A DNA stretch of 19,392 nt, taken from the NCBI GenBank assembly GCA_937967805.1, contig CALBTC010000513.1:1-19392 (forward strand), read 5' to 3'. Below, piece after piece: positions 6,070-14,294 of the stretch. The stretch's first letter is position 1. Each line of letters opens with the position of its first letter. The translations under genes were made by a program, and so were the position numbers. Source of the stretch: an uncultured Anaerolineaceae bacterium (GTDB lineage Bacteria > Chloroflexota > Anaerolineae > Promineifilales > Promineifilaceae). The notes under the pieces were generated by a model, which was not told where the DNA came from, ran no database searches, and worked only from the letters and a program-made list of their open reading frames with translations.

Positions 6070-6750
6070 ATTCAAAAATTGCTGGACGTATTGCGCGCCC
6101 CAGATGAGCATGATGATGCCGCCCAGGGCCAGGTATTGGCCGTAGGGCAGCGCCGTGTCCCGGTTGACGCGGCGGCTAACCAACAGCAGCAAGGAGAAAA
6201 AGCCGCCCAAAAAGATGCCCAAAATCAAGGCAAAAAAGATGCGGTGGAAGCCAAGCATCGCCCCCATGAGCATCGCCAGCTTCACGTCGCCCGCGCCCAA
6301 CGCGCCGCGCCCCGGGCCGTAAATGAGCTGGGCCACCCAGTAGAGCAAAAAGAAGATGGCGTAGCCGGCAATGGCGCCAATCACGGCCAGCCGAATGTTG
6401 TTTTCGGCCGGGCTGACCAGCAGGCTGGTGAGCAGGGCAATCACCGCCGCCGGAATGGTCACAATATCAAAAATAAGCTTGTGCTCCAGGTCGGTAACGA
6501 TGATGAGGATGAGGACACTGATGTGAAAGCTGTTGACGGCCGTATCCACCACATTCTCCAAGAAAAAAGGCAAACTGCCCAACACCAGCGGCGTGAAGAT
6601 GAACACGAGAAGCGGCCGTTTGCGCTGTGACCAGCCCCAGGTGTGCCATTGCGGCCGCAAGGGCGTGTGGGATGACGGCAAATAATCGGCCAGCGCGTTG
6701 ATGATGACAGCCGCCAGCAGGCCAATCACAAAAAAAATCAGGTTGAGCAT
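6067..6750 (-). CDS. Prepilin peptidase (A24 family) without the N-terminal methylase/cysteine segment
   Basis: A 227-residue polytopic membrane protein of the GxGD aspartic protease family, which cleaves leader peptides of type IV pilins or related pseudopilins at the inner face of the membrane. The two catalytic aspartates are D87 in IVTDLEHKLIFDIVT and D155 in GAGDVKLAMLMGA. At least six hydrophobic segments are visible, starting at residues 3-20 (FVIGLLAAVIINALADYLP, like the usual G-S-F-x-N-V start). The segment after TM1 is short and holds no CxxC pairs, unlike PilD enzymes that also N-methylate. It may therefore be a protease only, as in CpaA/TadV-like enzymes, or act on an unknown substrate. 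No pilin gene is in the window. It starts 30 bases after the patatin stop, yet a perfect -10 box lies immediately upstream (separate entry). Confidence 0.9.
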   Translation of the reverse strand: MLNLIFFVIGLLAAVIINALADYLPSSHTPLRPQWHTWGWSQRKRPLLVFIFTPLVLGSLPFFLENVVDTAVNSFHISVLILIIVTDLEHKLIFDIVTIPAAVIALLTSLLVSPAENNIRLAVIGAIAGYAIFFLLYWVAQLIYGPGRGALGAGDVKLAMLMGAMLGFHRIFFALILGIFLGGFFSLLLLVSRRVNRDTALPYGQYLALGGIIMLIWGAQYVQQFLN

Positions 6751-6757
6751 GGGGGGA

Positions 6758-6763
6758 ATTATA
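6758..6763 (-). promoter_or_regulatory. Candidate -10 box for a leaderless prepilin peptidase mRNA
   Basis: TATAAT reads on the minus strand at 6763-6758, separated from ATG 6750 only by TCCCCCC-like sequence, with no purine-rich ribosome site. A start about seven bases after the box would fall on or next to the ATG. No good TTGACA is found 16-18 bases upstream, which is patatin coding sequence, so this is only suggestive. Confidence 0.35.
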
Positions 6764-6780
6764 GCGGCGAAAGCCGTGAT

Positions 6781-7896
6781 TTACGATGGAAGTTTAAAGG
6801 TCCGGAAAAATTCGCGCATCGTACGTTCTCCGGCTGTAACCAGAGCGGCCGTGCGCGCATCGCTCATGTCAAAATCGGTGGTTTCGTACCCCTGGGCCGG
6901 CAGGCGGCAAACTCCGTCCTTGTAAGCGTCGATGATGGTTTTGTCGTAGGCGTTGGTCATCGTATTGACCAGGTCAGAGACTCGGCGCACAATGGGCAGG
7001 TTCTTTATTTCCTGAGCAAATCCAAAATGCGTACCAGCCGTGCCGGACCCACTATTGGCCACCGGTTTTGTTTCATCAATGAGCAGACCCAGCGCAAAAG
7101 TGCCGTCGTGCGGCCCCATCGCTGCAATCACATCGGGGCTGCGTGAGATCAACAGTCGAATGGGAAAATTTGAGTTTAGGCCGCCGTCAACAATGGCGTG
7201 TCCGCTGATGTCGCGGCCACGATAAGCTCCCCAGGCTTGCCGCCAGCGTACTTCCTGCCAGATAAACGGAATGCTCATCGACATGCGCACGGCCCAGGCC
7301 ACGGGACAATTCGGCGCAGTGCGATGGTTCAATACCAGGATGCCGCCATCTGTGATGTTTGAAGCAACCACGTTCAAATCTTTGCCCGTGTGTTCGTAAA
7401 ATTCGGCCAGGGTGGCCTGCCCCAGGTTACGGCCGTTTAAATCCAGTTTCTCCCGCAGCCACTCCAAAAACGCATTGCCAGCGTAAAAACCGCCCAGTTC
7501 CATAAAGGTAAAGAGCAGACGGTATACTTTCATCTGCGTGAGCTGTTTGATAACAAAATCATCCATGCGGCCTTCAATTGCTTCGGGAATCAGGGGCCAA
7601 TCAATTTGTTTGAACAGTTTGAAGAGAACGCTGTTTTCCCAATCAGCATCAGAAATTGTGTCGGCAACGTCCATAAAAGTGGAGAACCGGGGTGAACCGT
7701 CGGACAGCTTTTCGTTAATCTGGACCAACATCTCATTCGCGGAATAGCCGGCAGCCAGGAGGGTCGCTGTGATGGCGCCGGCAGACGTACCCAGCAGACG
7801 GCCGTAACTATGCCCTTGCCTTTCAAATTCCCGCATCGCGCCAACAAAAACGGCTCCTTTGGCACCACCCCCTTCAAAAACCAGATTAAAGTGCAT
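6781..7896 (-). CDS. Patatin-like phospholipase
   Basis: A 371-residue patatin-fold acyl hydrolase that should deacylate phospholipids or related lipids with a Ser-Asp dyad. The oxyanion loop is GGGAKG (9-14), the nucleophile is S38 in GTSAG (36-40), and the aspartate is D237 in VDGGLNSNFP. Residues ~265-371 are a variable C-terminal part without a clear domain. There is no signal peptide or membrane segment, so it is probably cytoplasmic or injected/peripheral. ATG 7896 has GGGAG six bases upstream. It follows the macroglobulin gene by 59 bases, with a perfect inverted repeat in the gap. Many bacterial patatins act in lipid turnover, others as effectors; nothing here decides between these. 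Confidence 0.9.
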   Translation of the reverse strand: MHFNLVFEGGGAKGAVFVGAMREFERQGHSYGRLLGTSAGAITATLLAAGYSANEMLVQINEKLSDGSPRFSTFMDVADTISDADWENSVLFKLFKQIDWPLIPEAIEGRMDDFVIKQLTQMKVYRLLFTFMELGGFYAGNAFLEWLREKLDLNGRNLGQATLAEFYEHTGKDLNVVASNITDGGILVLNHRTAPNCPVAWAVRMSMSIPFIWQEVRWRQAWGAYRGRDISGHAIVDGGLNSNFPIRLLISRSPDVIAAMGPHDGTFALGLLIDETKPVANSGSGTAGTHFGFAQEIKNLPIVRRVSDLVNTMTNAYDKTIIDAYKDGVCRLPAQGYETTDFDMSDARTAALVTAGERTMREFFRTFKLPS

Positions 7897-7913
7897 TTGA
7901 ATCTCCCGTTTCT

Positions 7914-7946
7914 AGATTGGTCCAATCTTGAAGATTGGACCAATCT
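7914..7946. repeat. Perfect 15-bp inverted repeat upstream of the patatin gene (copy 2 of 2)
   Basis: AGATTGGTCCAATCT (7914-7928), spacer TGA, AGATTGGACCAATCT (7932-7946). Both arms are identical to the element upstream of proC (2970-3002). It sits 17 bases upstream of the patatin ATG and 9 bases past the macroglobulin stop. It is either a small dispersed element or a leader hairpin; no T-run follows. Confidence 0.9.
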
Positions 7947-7955
7947 GAAGAAGTA

Positions 7956-10900
7956 TTATTCCACAATCACCACATCGCTGCTGCTGCGGCCAAAAACGTC
8001 CGGCGAATACATCTCTTCTGCCTTGGTCGGCGGCGTGACAAAGGTGCCGGGCGTAGTGGCGCGGGCGACGTACTCGTAGGTGTACGACCCTTCCCACAGC
8101 AGCGCGGCAAACGCCTCGACCCGTTCATCCCGCATGTTTTGGTGATCATACCAGTTCCACCAGTACCACCAGGGGAAATCCTCGGTGTCCGGGTTCTGCG
8201 GCACGCTTTGCGAGACGGCCAGCGCCGGGTTGACCGGTTCTAGGCCGGCCGGCAGCGGATCAACCAGGGCGACGTGGTAGCGGCGGTTGTCGGCCACCAG
8301 CGTCAGGCGCACACGCACCCGCGCCCCCAGCCGGATGTGCCAGATTCCGTCAGCATCCTGGAACACATCCTCGGGATTATCGACGCCTTCGTAGGTGCGC
8401 TGCACCACAAAGCCGCGATTGAGCGGGTCCAACGTGAGATCGGTCGGGGCATAGTTGAGTGATAGGCGGTAGTAGAGACGGCCGTCTCCATCCACGCTCA
8501 CAATCACATCCCCCACCTGCTCCTCGTCCAGATAGCTCATCGGAATTTCTGTCAGATAGCGCTCCGTGCTGCGCTCAACAAATTCCTGGGCTCCGGCGTA
8601 AGTTTGCCCCAGCCAAAGCTGGGCCACAAAGTCCGGCGTTTCAGCCTCGAAGGTGTTGAAGTAGCTGTCTAGCGCCAGCAGGATGAACACATTGTCCTGG
8701 CTGGTCCCCCAATGGCCGCGGGTGCGGTGGGCCAGCAGGCCGTTGACCACCTTGGGAATCAGGTCGCTTTCCGGCGCCTGGTTGATCAACGATTGCAGCA
8801 CAATGCCATCGGTGCGCCGATCGGAGTGCAGCATCAGGTAAGCGTCGTCGCCGTAGGCGGTGGTGAAGTTGGCCGCATCGGCCGTTTCCACGGCCCGGTT
8901 GCTGATGAATTGGCGAATCGCCGCCACGTCCTCTACCGAGGCTGGATCGTCGGCCAGGATGTCCCACAGCCAGGCCAGGGCTTCCATTGGCATATTCTCG
9001 ATGCTCGCTTCTTCCAGCAGGGCGCGCGCCTTGGCGAAGTCGCTATCACCGGCCAGATGGCGCACGTAAAGCGCGTAAGCGCTCAGCCCCCAGCGCACGT
9101 CCTGGCTATACCATGACGGGAAATGGCTCTCGATGTTTTGCAAATAGCTTTGCACGCTGGCCTGCATCTCGCTCGGCACGGCAAACCCCTTCTGGCCGGC
9201 TACGGCCAGGGCATGGGCCACATGCACCGTGTGGAAAGGATACGATTCTCGGTGGCGCTCCCAGATGGGGAAGCCGCCATCGGGGTTTTGCAACCCTTGC
9301 AGCCGTTCGATGTCACGGATGACGGCCGTTTCCATCTCACCCGGCTCCGGCAAGCCTTCGGCCTCAAACGCCGTCAGCACATCGCGCAAAGCGGCGACGG
9401 TAAGAATGCGCGAGGCCAGCTCATCGGCCGAATCGTAGCGGGAGCTAGTGAGATACAGCACCGCGTCTGTCAATGCTTGCAGCGCCGTGGAGGAGGTGTT
9501 GATCTCCAGCCCGCCATAGCCGGCAATGACGCCATCGGGCATGACAAACGGCTGGGCCACCGCGCCTTCATCCAGCGTGCCGTAGGTGGCAAATGCTTCG
9601 GTGGTGGCCGGCGTGTAGACGGGCAGTTCGCCGTTGGCGGCGTCAGCGTAGGAACCAGAAACGGCCGCAACCTGGAAGCGGGCCGTGCCGGCGCTGTTGG
9701 TCGTGGCCGGGAAGCGCACCTCTACCCGGTTGTTAGCCGGCACCAGCACCCGCTGGCCGGCTCCGGCCGTCAGGGTGAGGTTGGTCACGTCCAGCACCAC
9801 CTCCACTTCCATCGACTCGTTGGTCTGATTTTGTACGACGACGGGCAGCTCAAACTGGTCGCCATAGTTGAGGAAACGGGGGGCCGACGGCCGTACCATC
9901 AACGGCAGCCGCGCCGTCAGGTTGCTCTCCGCCGCGCCAAACAGATTGTCGCCGGCCACGGACACGGCCATGATGCGGTAGCGTGTCAGGTTATCAGGCA
10001 AGGAAAAGCTGACTTCGGCCTGCCCGGCGGCATTGGTCGGGGCAGTCGGGGCAAAGACGGCCAGCGGATCAAAATTGGTGCGCAGATCAATGGGGGTTTG
10101 GGCGGCATCATCTCCCGCCAGCGCGCCATCTGCTGGTGCAGGCTCGGCTGCAAAGTCCATATCAGCGGTTGATTCTTCCATTGCCTCACCTTCTTCGACC
10201 ACCATTTCGGTAACAACGCGTGTCACCTCAACCGTCTGCGCGGCGCCGCCGCTAACCTCGTCCGACAGGGATTCAGGGTTGGCCAGGATGATGCTGCTAC
10301 GGCCGTAACGACTCTCCGTCCAGCTCCACTGCGTTCTGTAAAAAATGTCCAGCGGATTCACTAGCTGGTAGTTGGTCAGGGCCAGAATCGCTTCATCAAC
10401 GACCACCAGGGCCACCTCGGCGTTGGGCACGGGCCGGCCGTTGGCATCGGTGACGGTGAGGGAAACGGCCGTTTCCGCCCCCGGTTGCAAGCTATCCGAC
10501 TGCGGGGCAATGGCAATGCTCAGTTCCCGGCTGTATGGCGGCACGCTCAGGTTGAGCGATCCGGTGGCAAAGGCCGGGCGCGGCGGCACGTCGGGCAGCT
10601 CCTCGCCATCATCGTCGGTGCGGGGTGCCGAGCCAACCAGGTCCACCTGCACCGTCAGGTTGGGGATGTGGCCTTCGCTGATGGGGATTTGCAGCGTGGT
10701 GCTGCCGTCATCCAGGGCAAACTGCTCGGTGGAGACAATGCCGCCGTGGTTGAGCGTCACCAAGCCTTCGGCCGGACTAAACGGCGACTGCACCAGGATT
10801 TCGGCCACGTCACCTGGCTGATATTCTTCTTGATCAGGGATGAGGGTAACGGCTTCTTGGGTGACGTTACGCTGCACGGGACGCTTGCCGCCGCTGACCC

Positions 10901-13900
10901 AGCGGGTGAGCCGGCTCTGGTTTTGGTTGCCCTGGGCATCTGTGAGAACGGCCGTGATTTCATACGTGCCGCCCACTTCGGTACTGAAGCTGCACTCTAC
11001 TGGCTCGGCAGCAGAGGTGACCTCACACGTTTGCGTATCAACCGCCTCTTCGCGCCACTGGCCATCGCGGTAGTTCCATTCCAGCCGGGCAGCTTCGATG
11101 GAAACGGCCGTACCAACCACTGCCGCACCATCAATATCGGTGACGATGGCTTCAATTGCCAGCGGTTCCCCCTGCTCCACAAAAGTGCTGGGACTGCGCA
11201 GCCCCACGTACAGGTCGGCGGGATGCACCAGCAGGTTGGTGCTGGATGACCACGCCTGCCGGTTGATGTCCATCACCGTCGCTTCGGCACGCACGGTAAA
11301 CGGCCGATTGCCTTCCAATGCTTCAAAATCAATCTGCAAGAAATGCTCGCCCCCGGCGTTTGTCAGCCCGGCGAACGTCTCGGCCACCTGGCCCGGTCCC
11401 GATGGGCCAGGGAAGCCAAAATCAACGTATTCGACTTCCGCACCGTAATAAAAATCGTCGAAATACCACCACGGCGTCCAGGTGCCAAAAGTGAATTCGG
11501 GCCAGCCGGGCGGCGAGTAGTAGGTGGGCGTAGAAGTGACCAGCCAGTTGGTGTCGGCATTGGGCAGGGGGCCGCCGGCAAAATAGCTGGCGGTCACGGC
11601 GACGGTCGCCGCATCACCTACCACGTAGGGACCCACGCTTTCCTGGCGGGCGCTCACCTCAAACTCGGGACGGCGGAACTCTTGAATCTGGAATTCATGG
11701 GAAGCGTATTGGCCATTGGCCCGGAATTCCATGTAGGCGTAGCCCAGATTGCTGTTATCGGGCAGGTCAACGGTGAAATCGAAGCCGCCGAAAGCGTTGG
11801 GTTCGGCCGTTCCCTCCACAATGATGTTTCCCTGCGAATCATAAGTAACATAGCTGATTTGGCTCACGCGATTGCCGGGCAGCATGATGGTGCCCTCGCC
11901 GCTGACGTGGCGCAGCCAGCCTTTAATGTGCACCGTCTCGCCGGGACGGTACATTGCCCGGTCGTCAAAGATGTGCCAGCGCAGTTCTTCCTGCAAGGCA
12001 CGCGGTCGCCAGCCGTCTTCTTCCCAATACGAGTAGCTGGTGGGCAAGATGGCGCTGTCGTTACCCTGGGTGGCTACCAGCCAGGTCAGGCCGCTGCCGG
12101 GCAGATCAAACCAGGCCAATCCATTGCCATCGGTGGCGGCATTGACGTCGTTTTGGCTGCCGCTGATGTTAACGCCGCTGAGCGGGGCGCCGTCGGCCAG
12201 GTTGGTAGCCCAGGCGACCACCTGCTCGTGGTCGGCCAGGGCATCGAGGCCAATTTGGGTGACCTGCACCCAGGTGTGGATGGTCTGGCTGCGCCGTTCC
12301 CAAATGTCGCGCGGCAGTCGGGGCGGCTGGACCACCACGATGAGATGGCCGGTTTCGCCTTCAATCGCTTCACTGAGGGAAACGGCCGTTTCCGTCAACA
12401 CATCCTCTTCATAGTCAACTGGCACCATCTCGTCAAACACCAGATCGCCGGGCGGCGTGGGCAGCTCATCCTGCTGGTCAAAATCGCGGCGGTAAGCTAT
12501 GTAAGCATCCCACTCTTCCGGGCTGACGGCGTACATCCGCACATGCAGTTCCTCGTAGTTCATCACGTACAGCGTCAGGCTGGGGTCGCTGGCGGAGGGG
12601 TCGGTGGTGACAAGCATGTCTCGCGGGCCGCTGATGAAGGGAACGGCCGTATCCACCCGAAAACGCACGGTTTCTTCATCGCCCAACGTCTCGCCAAACG
12701 CGTCAGTCAGGCTGCCGTCGATGGTAACCTCGTAGCGGGTGCGCCCTTTGGTTAGGCCTTGAATGGTGAGGCTGTTGTAGTTAAGCTGCACCGACGCGCC
12801 GGGCAGCTCCGGCTCGATGCGAATCATGGTTTCGCTAAACGCTTCGGGATCGAGCGGATTGTTGAATTCGATGATAAACGGGGTCAGCGGCGGGCATTCA
12901 TCTTCATACCAGCCGCAGGTGTGGCGCGTCAGGCGCAGCGGCGGATAGGTGTGAAAGTTGAAGCTTTGCGCTTCCTGGGTCAGGCGCGGCCCTTCGGCGG
13001 AGGGCGTATTGGGACCAACGGTAACGATAATTTGGGCATCGGCGGGCAGCGCTTGTTCCGGACGCAGCGCCAGCCAATACCCCTCACGGGCGGACTCGGC
13101 CAGGCGGCTCACCTGATCATCGGCCTCAATTTCATCAGGGTTTGCCAGGCGGATAGCTTGTGTATCGCCGTCGGCGGTGAGTTGGATGGTGCGGAGAACG
13201 GCCGTTGGCTCAATCAACTGGTCAAAAGCGATGAAGATGACCGGCTCCAGCGGCTGCGCCTGATATTGTGGCGGATAGTTGTTCACCATCTGTACCGGCG
13301 GGGTACTGAAGGTCCAGCGCACCGTTTCGGCCAGTTCATTACCAGTGGCAGAGACGGTACCTGCCGGAACTTCGGCCACAAATTCGGTGGCCATCGGCAG
13401 CCGGTCAACCGCTTCAGAATCAAATTCAAAGCGCAGGGTTTGCGGGCTGATCCACTGCCAGGTGCCGGGCAGATCGGGCGTCAGGTTCACGGGCACGTCG
13501 GCTTCGCTGAGGCTGGTGAGATCGGTCAGGGGCACCATCGGCTGGTTGAACGTCACGTTGAGGAACGGTGCCAGGCCAATTTCACCTTCCGGCGTGTAGC
13601 GCAGCAGTTGCAGCGGGCCATCGGGCACGGCGGGTGGGGCAGCTTCGGCGGGCGGTGGCGGGAAGGGCTGGCTGACGGTGGTGCCGGGGCGCGGCGGCGG
13701 CAAGAGCTCATCGGGCAGGTTGAAAGGCTGCTCGTCCTCAATCTCACCGGTGAGTTCCGGCAGACGCGCCAAAATCTGGGCGATTTCGTCTTCTGTTAGC
13801 GGATCGCCCGTCACCAGGGGATTGGCCAGGAATTCATCAGGCAATGCCTGGCCCTCGCTGAGGCGGATGAGCAGAGCGGCGGCGGTGGTGTTCGGCGAAG

Positions 13901-14111
13901 CGAATCCGGCGCTTTCGATGCCGCTGCCGCTGATAACGGCCGTTTCCGTACGCAGCGTTGGCGTGGTAAAGTCATCACCGCCATCCGGCTGGTCTTGCTG
14001 CTGAAAATACCAGATGGTTATACCGGCGACAACAATGATAAGAAGCGCAACAACGCCGCCGATGATAGGGCGGCGCTGCCATATGTTACCTGATCCTGTT
14101 GGTTGAGACAT
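7956..14111 (-). CDS. Membrane-anchored bacterial alpha-2-macroglobulin family protein, thioester-less
   Basis: A 2051-residue protein (numbered from ATG 14111) with a short basic N-tail, one TM anchor at ~16-35 (IIGGVVALLIIVVAGITIWYF) and a very large extracellular part. A proline-rich acidic linker (~110-165) leads to an Ig-like domain (~170-270) and a string of macroglobulin beta-domains. A low-complexity acidic stretch (~1300-1340, EEGEAMEESTADMDFAAEP) is the likely bait region. The A2M signature LRTNFDPLAVFAPTAP begins near 1340, with LTRYRIMAV after it. An alpha-toroid domain (~1530-1800) has GGFPIWERHRESYPFHTVHV. The C-terminal domain has HQNMRDERVEAF. Where thioester members have YGCxEQ, this one has SSRYDSADELASR (~1557-1569), so the Cys-Gln bond is absent, as in E. 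coli YfaS. Two close cysteine pairs suit an extracytoplasmic location. AAGGAA ten bases upstream of 14111 supports this start over ATG 14135. Probably traps or resists foreign proteases. Confidence 0.92.
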   Translation of the reverse strand: MSQPTGSGNIWQRRPIIGGVVALLIIVVAGITIWYFQQQDQPDGGDDFTTPTLRTETAVISGSGIESAGFASPNTTAAALLIRLSEGQALPDEFLANPLVTGDPLTEDEIAQILARLPELTGEIEDEQPFNLPDELLPPPRPGTTVSQPFPPPPAEAAPPAVPDGPLQLLRYTPEGEIGLAPFLNVTFNQPMVPLTDLTSLSEADVPVNLTPDLPGTWQWISPQTLRFEFDSEAVDRLPMATEFVAEVPAGTVSATGNELAETVRWTFSTPPVQMVNNYPPQYQAQPLEPVIFIAFDQLIEPTAVLRTIQLTADGDTQAIRLANPDEIEADDQVSRLAESAREGYWLALRPEQALPADAQIIVTVGPNTPSAEGPRLTQEAQSFNFHTYPPLRLTRHTCGWYEDECPPLTPFIIEFNNPLDPEAFSETMIRIEPELPGASVQLNYNSLTIQGLTKGRTRYEVTIDGSLTDAFGETLGDEETVRFRVDTAVPFISGPRDMLVTTDPSASDPSLTLYVMNYEELHVRMYAVSPEEWDAYIAYRRDFDQQDELPTPPGDLVFDEMVPVDYEEDVLTETAVSLSEAIEGETGHLIVVVQPPRLPRDIWERRSQTIHTWVQVTQIGLDALADHEQVVAWATNLADGAPLSGVNISGSQNDVNAATDGNGLAWFDLPGSGLTWLVATQGNDSAILPTSYSYWEEDGWRPRALQEELRWHIFDDRAMYRPGETVHIKGWLRHVSGEGTIMLPGNRVSQISYVTYDSQGNIIVEGTAEPNAFGGFDFTVDLPDNSNLGYAYMEFRANGQYASHEFQIQEFRRPEFEVSARQESVGPYVVGDAATVAVTASYFAGGPLPNADTNWLVTSTPTYYSPPGWPEFTFGTWTPWWYFDDFYYGAEVEYVDFGFPGPSGPGQVAETFAGLTNAGGEHFLQIDFEALEGNRPFTVRAEATVMDINRQAWSSSTNLLVHPADLYVGLRSPSTFVEQGEPLAIEAIVTDIDGAAVVGTAVSIEAARLEWNYRDGQWREEAVDTQTCEVTSAAEPVECSFSTEVGGTYEITAVLTDAQGNQNQSRLTRWVSGGKRPVQRNVTQEAVTLIPDQEEYQPGDVAEILVQSPFSPAEGLVTLNHGGIVSTEQFALDDGSTTLQIPISEGHIPNLTVQVDLVGSAPRTDDDGEELPDVPPRPAFATGSLNLSVPPYSRELSIAIAPQSDSLQPGAETAVSLTVTDANGRPVPNAEVALVVVDEAILALTNYQLVNPLDIFYRTQWSWTESRYGRSSIILANPESLSDEVSGGAAQTVEVTRVVTEMVVEEGEAMEESTADMDFAAEPAPADGALAGDDAAQTPIDLRTNFDPLAVFAPTAPTNAAGQAEVSFSLPDNLTRYRIMAVSVAGDNLFGAAESNLTARLPLMVRPSAPRFLNYGDQFELPVVVQNQTNESMEVEVVLDVTNLTLTAGAGQRVLVPANNRVEVRFPATTNSAGTARFQVAAVSGSYADAANGELPVYTPATTEAFATYGTLDEGAVAQPFVMPDGVIAGYGGLEINTSSTALQALTDAVLYLTSSRYDSADELASRILTVAALRDVLTAFEAEGLPEPGEMETAVIRDIERLQGLQNPDGGFPIWERHRESYPFHTVHVAHALAVAGQKGFAVPSEMQASVQSYLQNIESHFPSWYSQDVRWGLSAYALYVRHLAGDSDFAKARALLEEASIENMPMEALAWLWDILADDPASVEDVAAIRQFISNRAVETADAANFTTAYGDDAYLMLHSDRRTDGIVLQSLINQAPESDLIPKVVNGLLAHRTRGHWGTSQDNVFILLALDSYFNTFEAETPDFVAQLWLGQTYAGAQEFVERSTERYLTEIPMSYLDEEQVGDVIVSVDGDGRLYYRLSLNYAPTDLTLDPLNRGFVVQRTYEGVDNPEDVFQDADGIWHIRLGARVRVRLTLVADNRRYHVALVDPLPAGLEPVNPALAVSQSVPQNPDTEDFPWWYWWNWYDHQNMRDERVEAFAALLWEGSYTYEYVARATTPGTFVTPPTKAEEMYSPDVFGRSSSDVVIVE

Positions 14112-14133
14112 GTTGTACCCGTTCCTTTGATGC

Positions 14134-14166
14134 ACCTTGACCTGTGCCCGGCAAGCTGGTCAAGGT
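14134..14166. promoter_or_regulatory. Inverted repeat upstream of the macroglobulin gene, candidate operator or leader hairpin
   Basis: ACCTTGACC (14134-14142) and GGTCAAGGT (14158-14166) are perfect 9-bp inverted arms, 15 bases apart and 24 bases centre to centre. The element lies between the ychF side and the macroglobulin ribosome site (AAGGAA at 14127-14122). Spacing near two helical turns suits a dimeric regulator. It is unlike the iterated-unit palindromes in other gaps. Confidence 0.45.
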
Positions 14167-14258
14167 TGATTGGTAAACAGAATGATAGCCGATTTGGAAA
14201 CTACTTGGTAGACGGCAGAGAGTCGGTAAAAGTTCCGGGAACAAAGCAATTTACCACC

Positions 14259-14288
14259 TTCGCAGTGACTGCCGGTTCCAGGTAAAAT
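14259..14288 (+). promoter_or_regulatory. Candidate ychF promoter giving a leaderless mRNA
   Basis: TAAAAT (14283-14288, one mismatch to TATAAT) lies six bases before the ychF ATG, with TTCGCA (14259-14264, four of six matches to TTGACA) 18 bases upstream. Transcription would begin at or next to A14295. No ribosome site is seen upstream of the ATG, consistent with leaderless translation. Weak matches, so tentative. Confidence 0.35.
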
Positions 14289-14294
14289 AAAGAG

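Noticed and set aside
8641..13799. Long open frames opposite the macroglobulin gene (for example plus strand 9123-10172, 11343-12755, 12759-13799)
   Set aside because: The minus-strand frame gives recognisable A2M motifs throughout. The opposite products are Arg/Gly/His-rich with no family motifs, as expected from GC-rich antisense frames.
14111..14135. ATG 14135 as the macroglobulin start
   Set aside because: It would place the start codon inside the 14134-14166 inverted repeat, and the AAGGAA ribosome site downstream of it suits ATG 14111.
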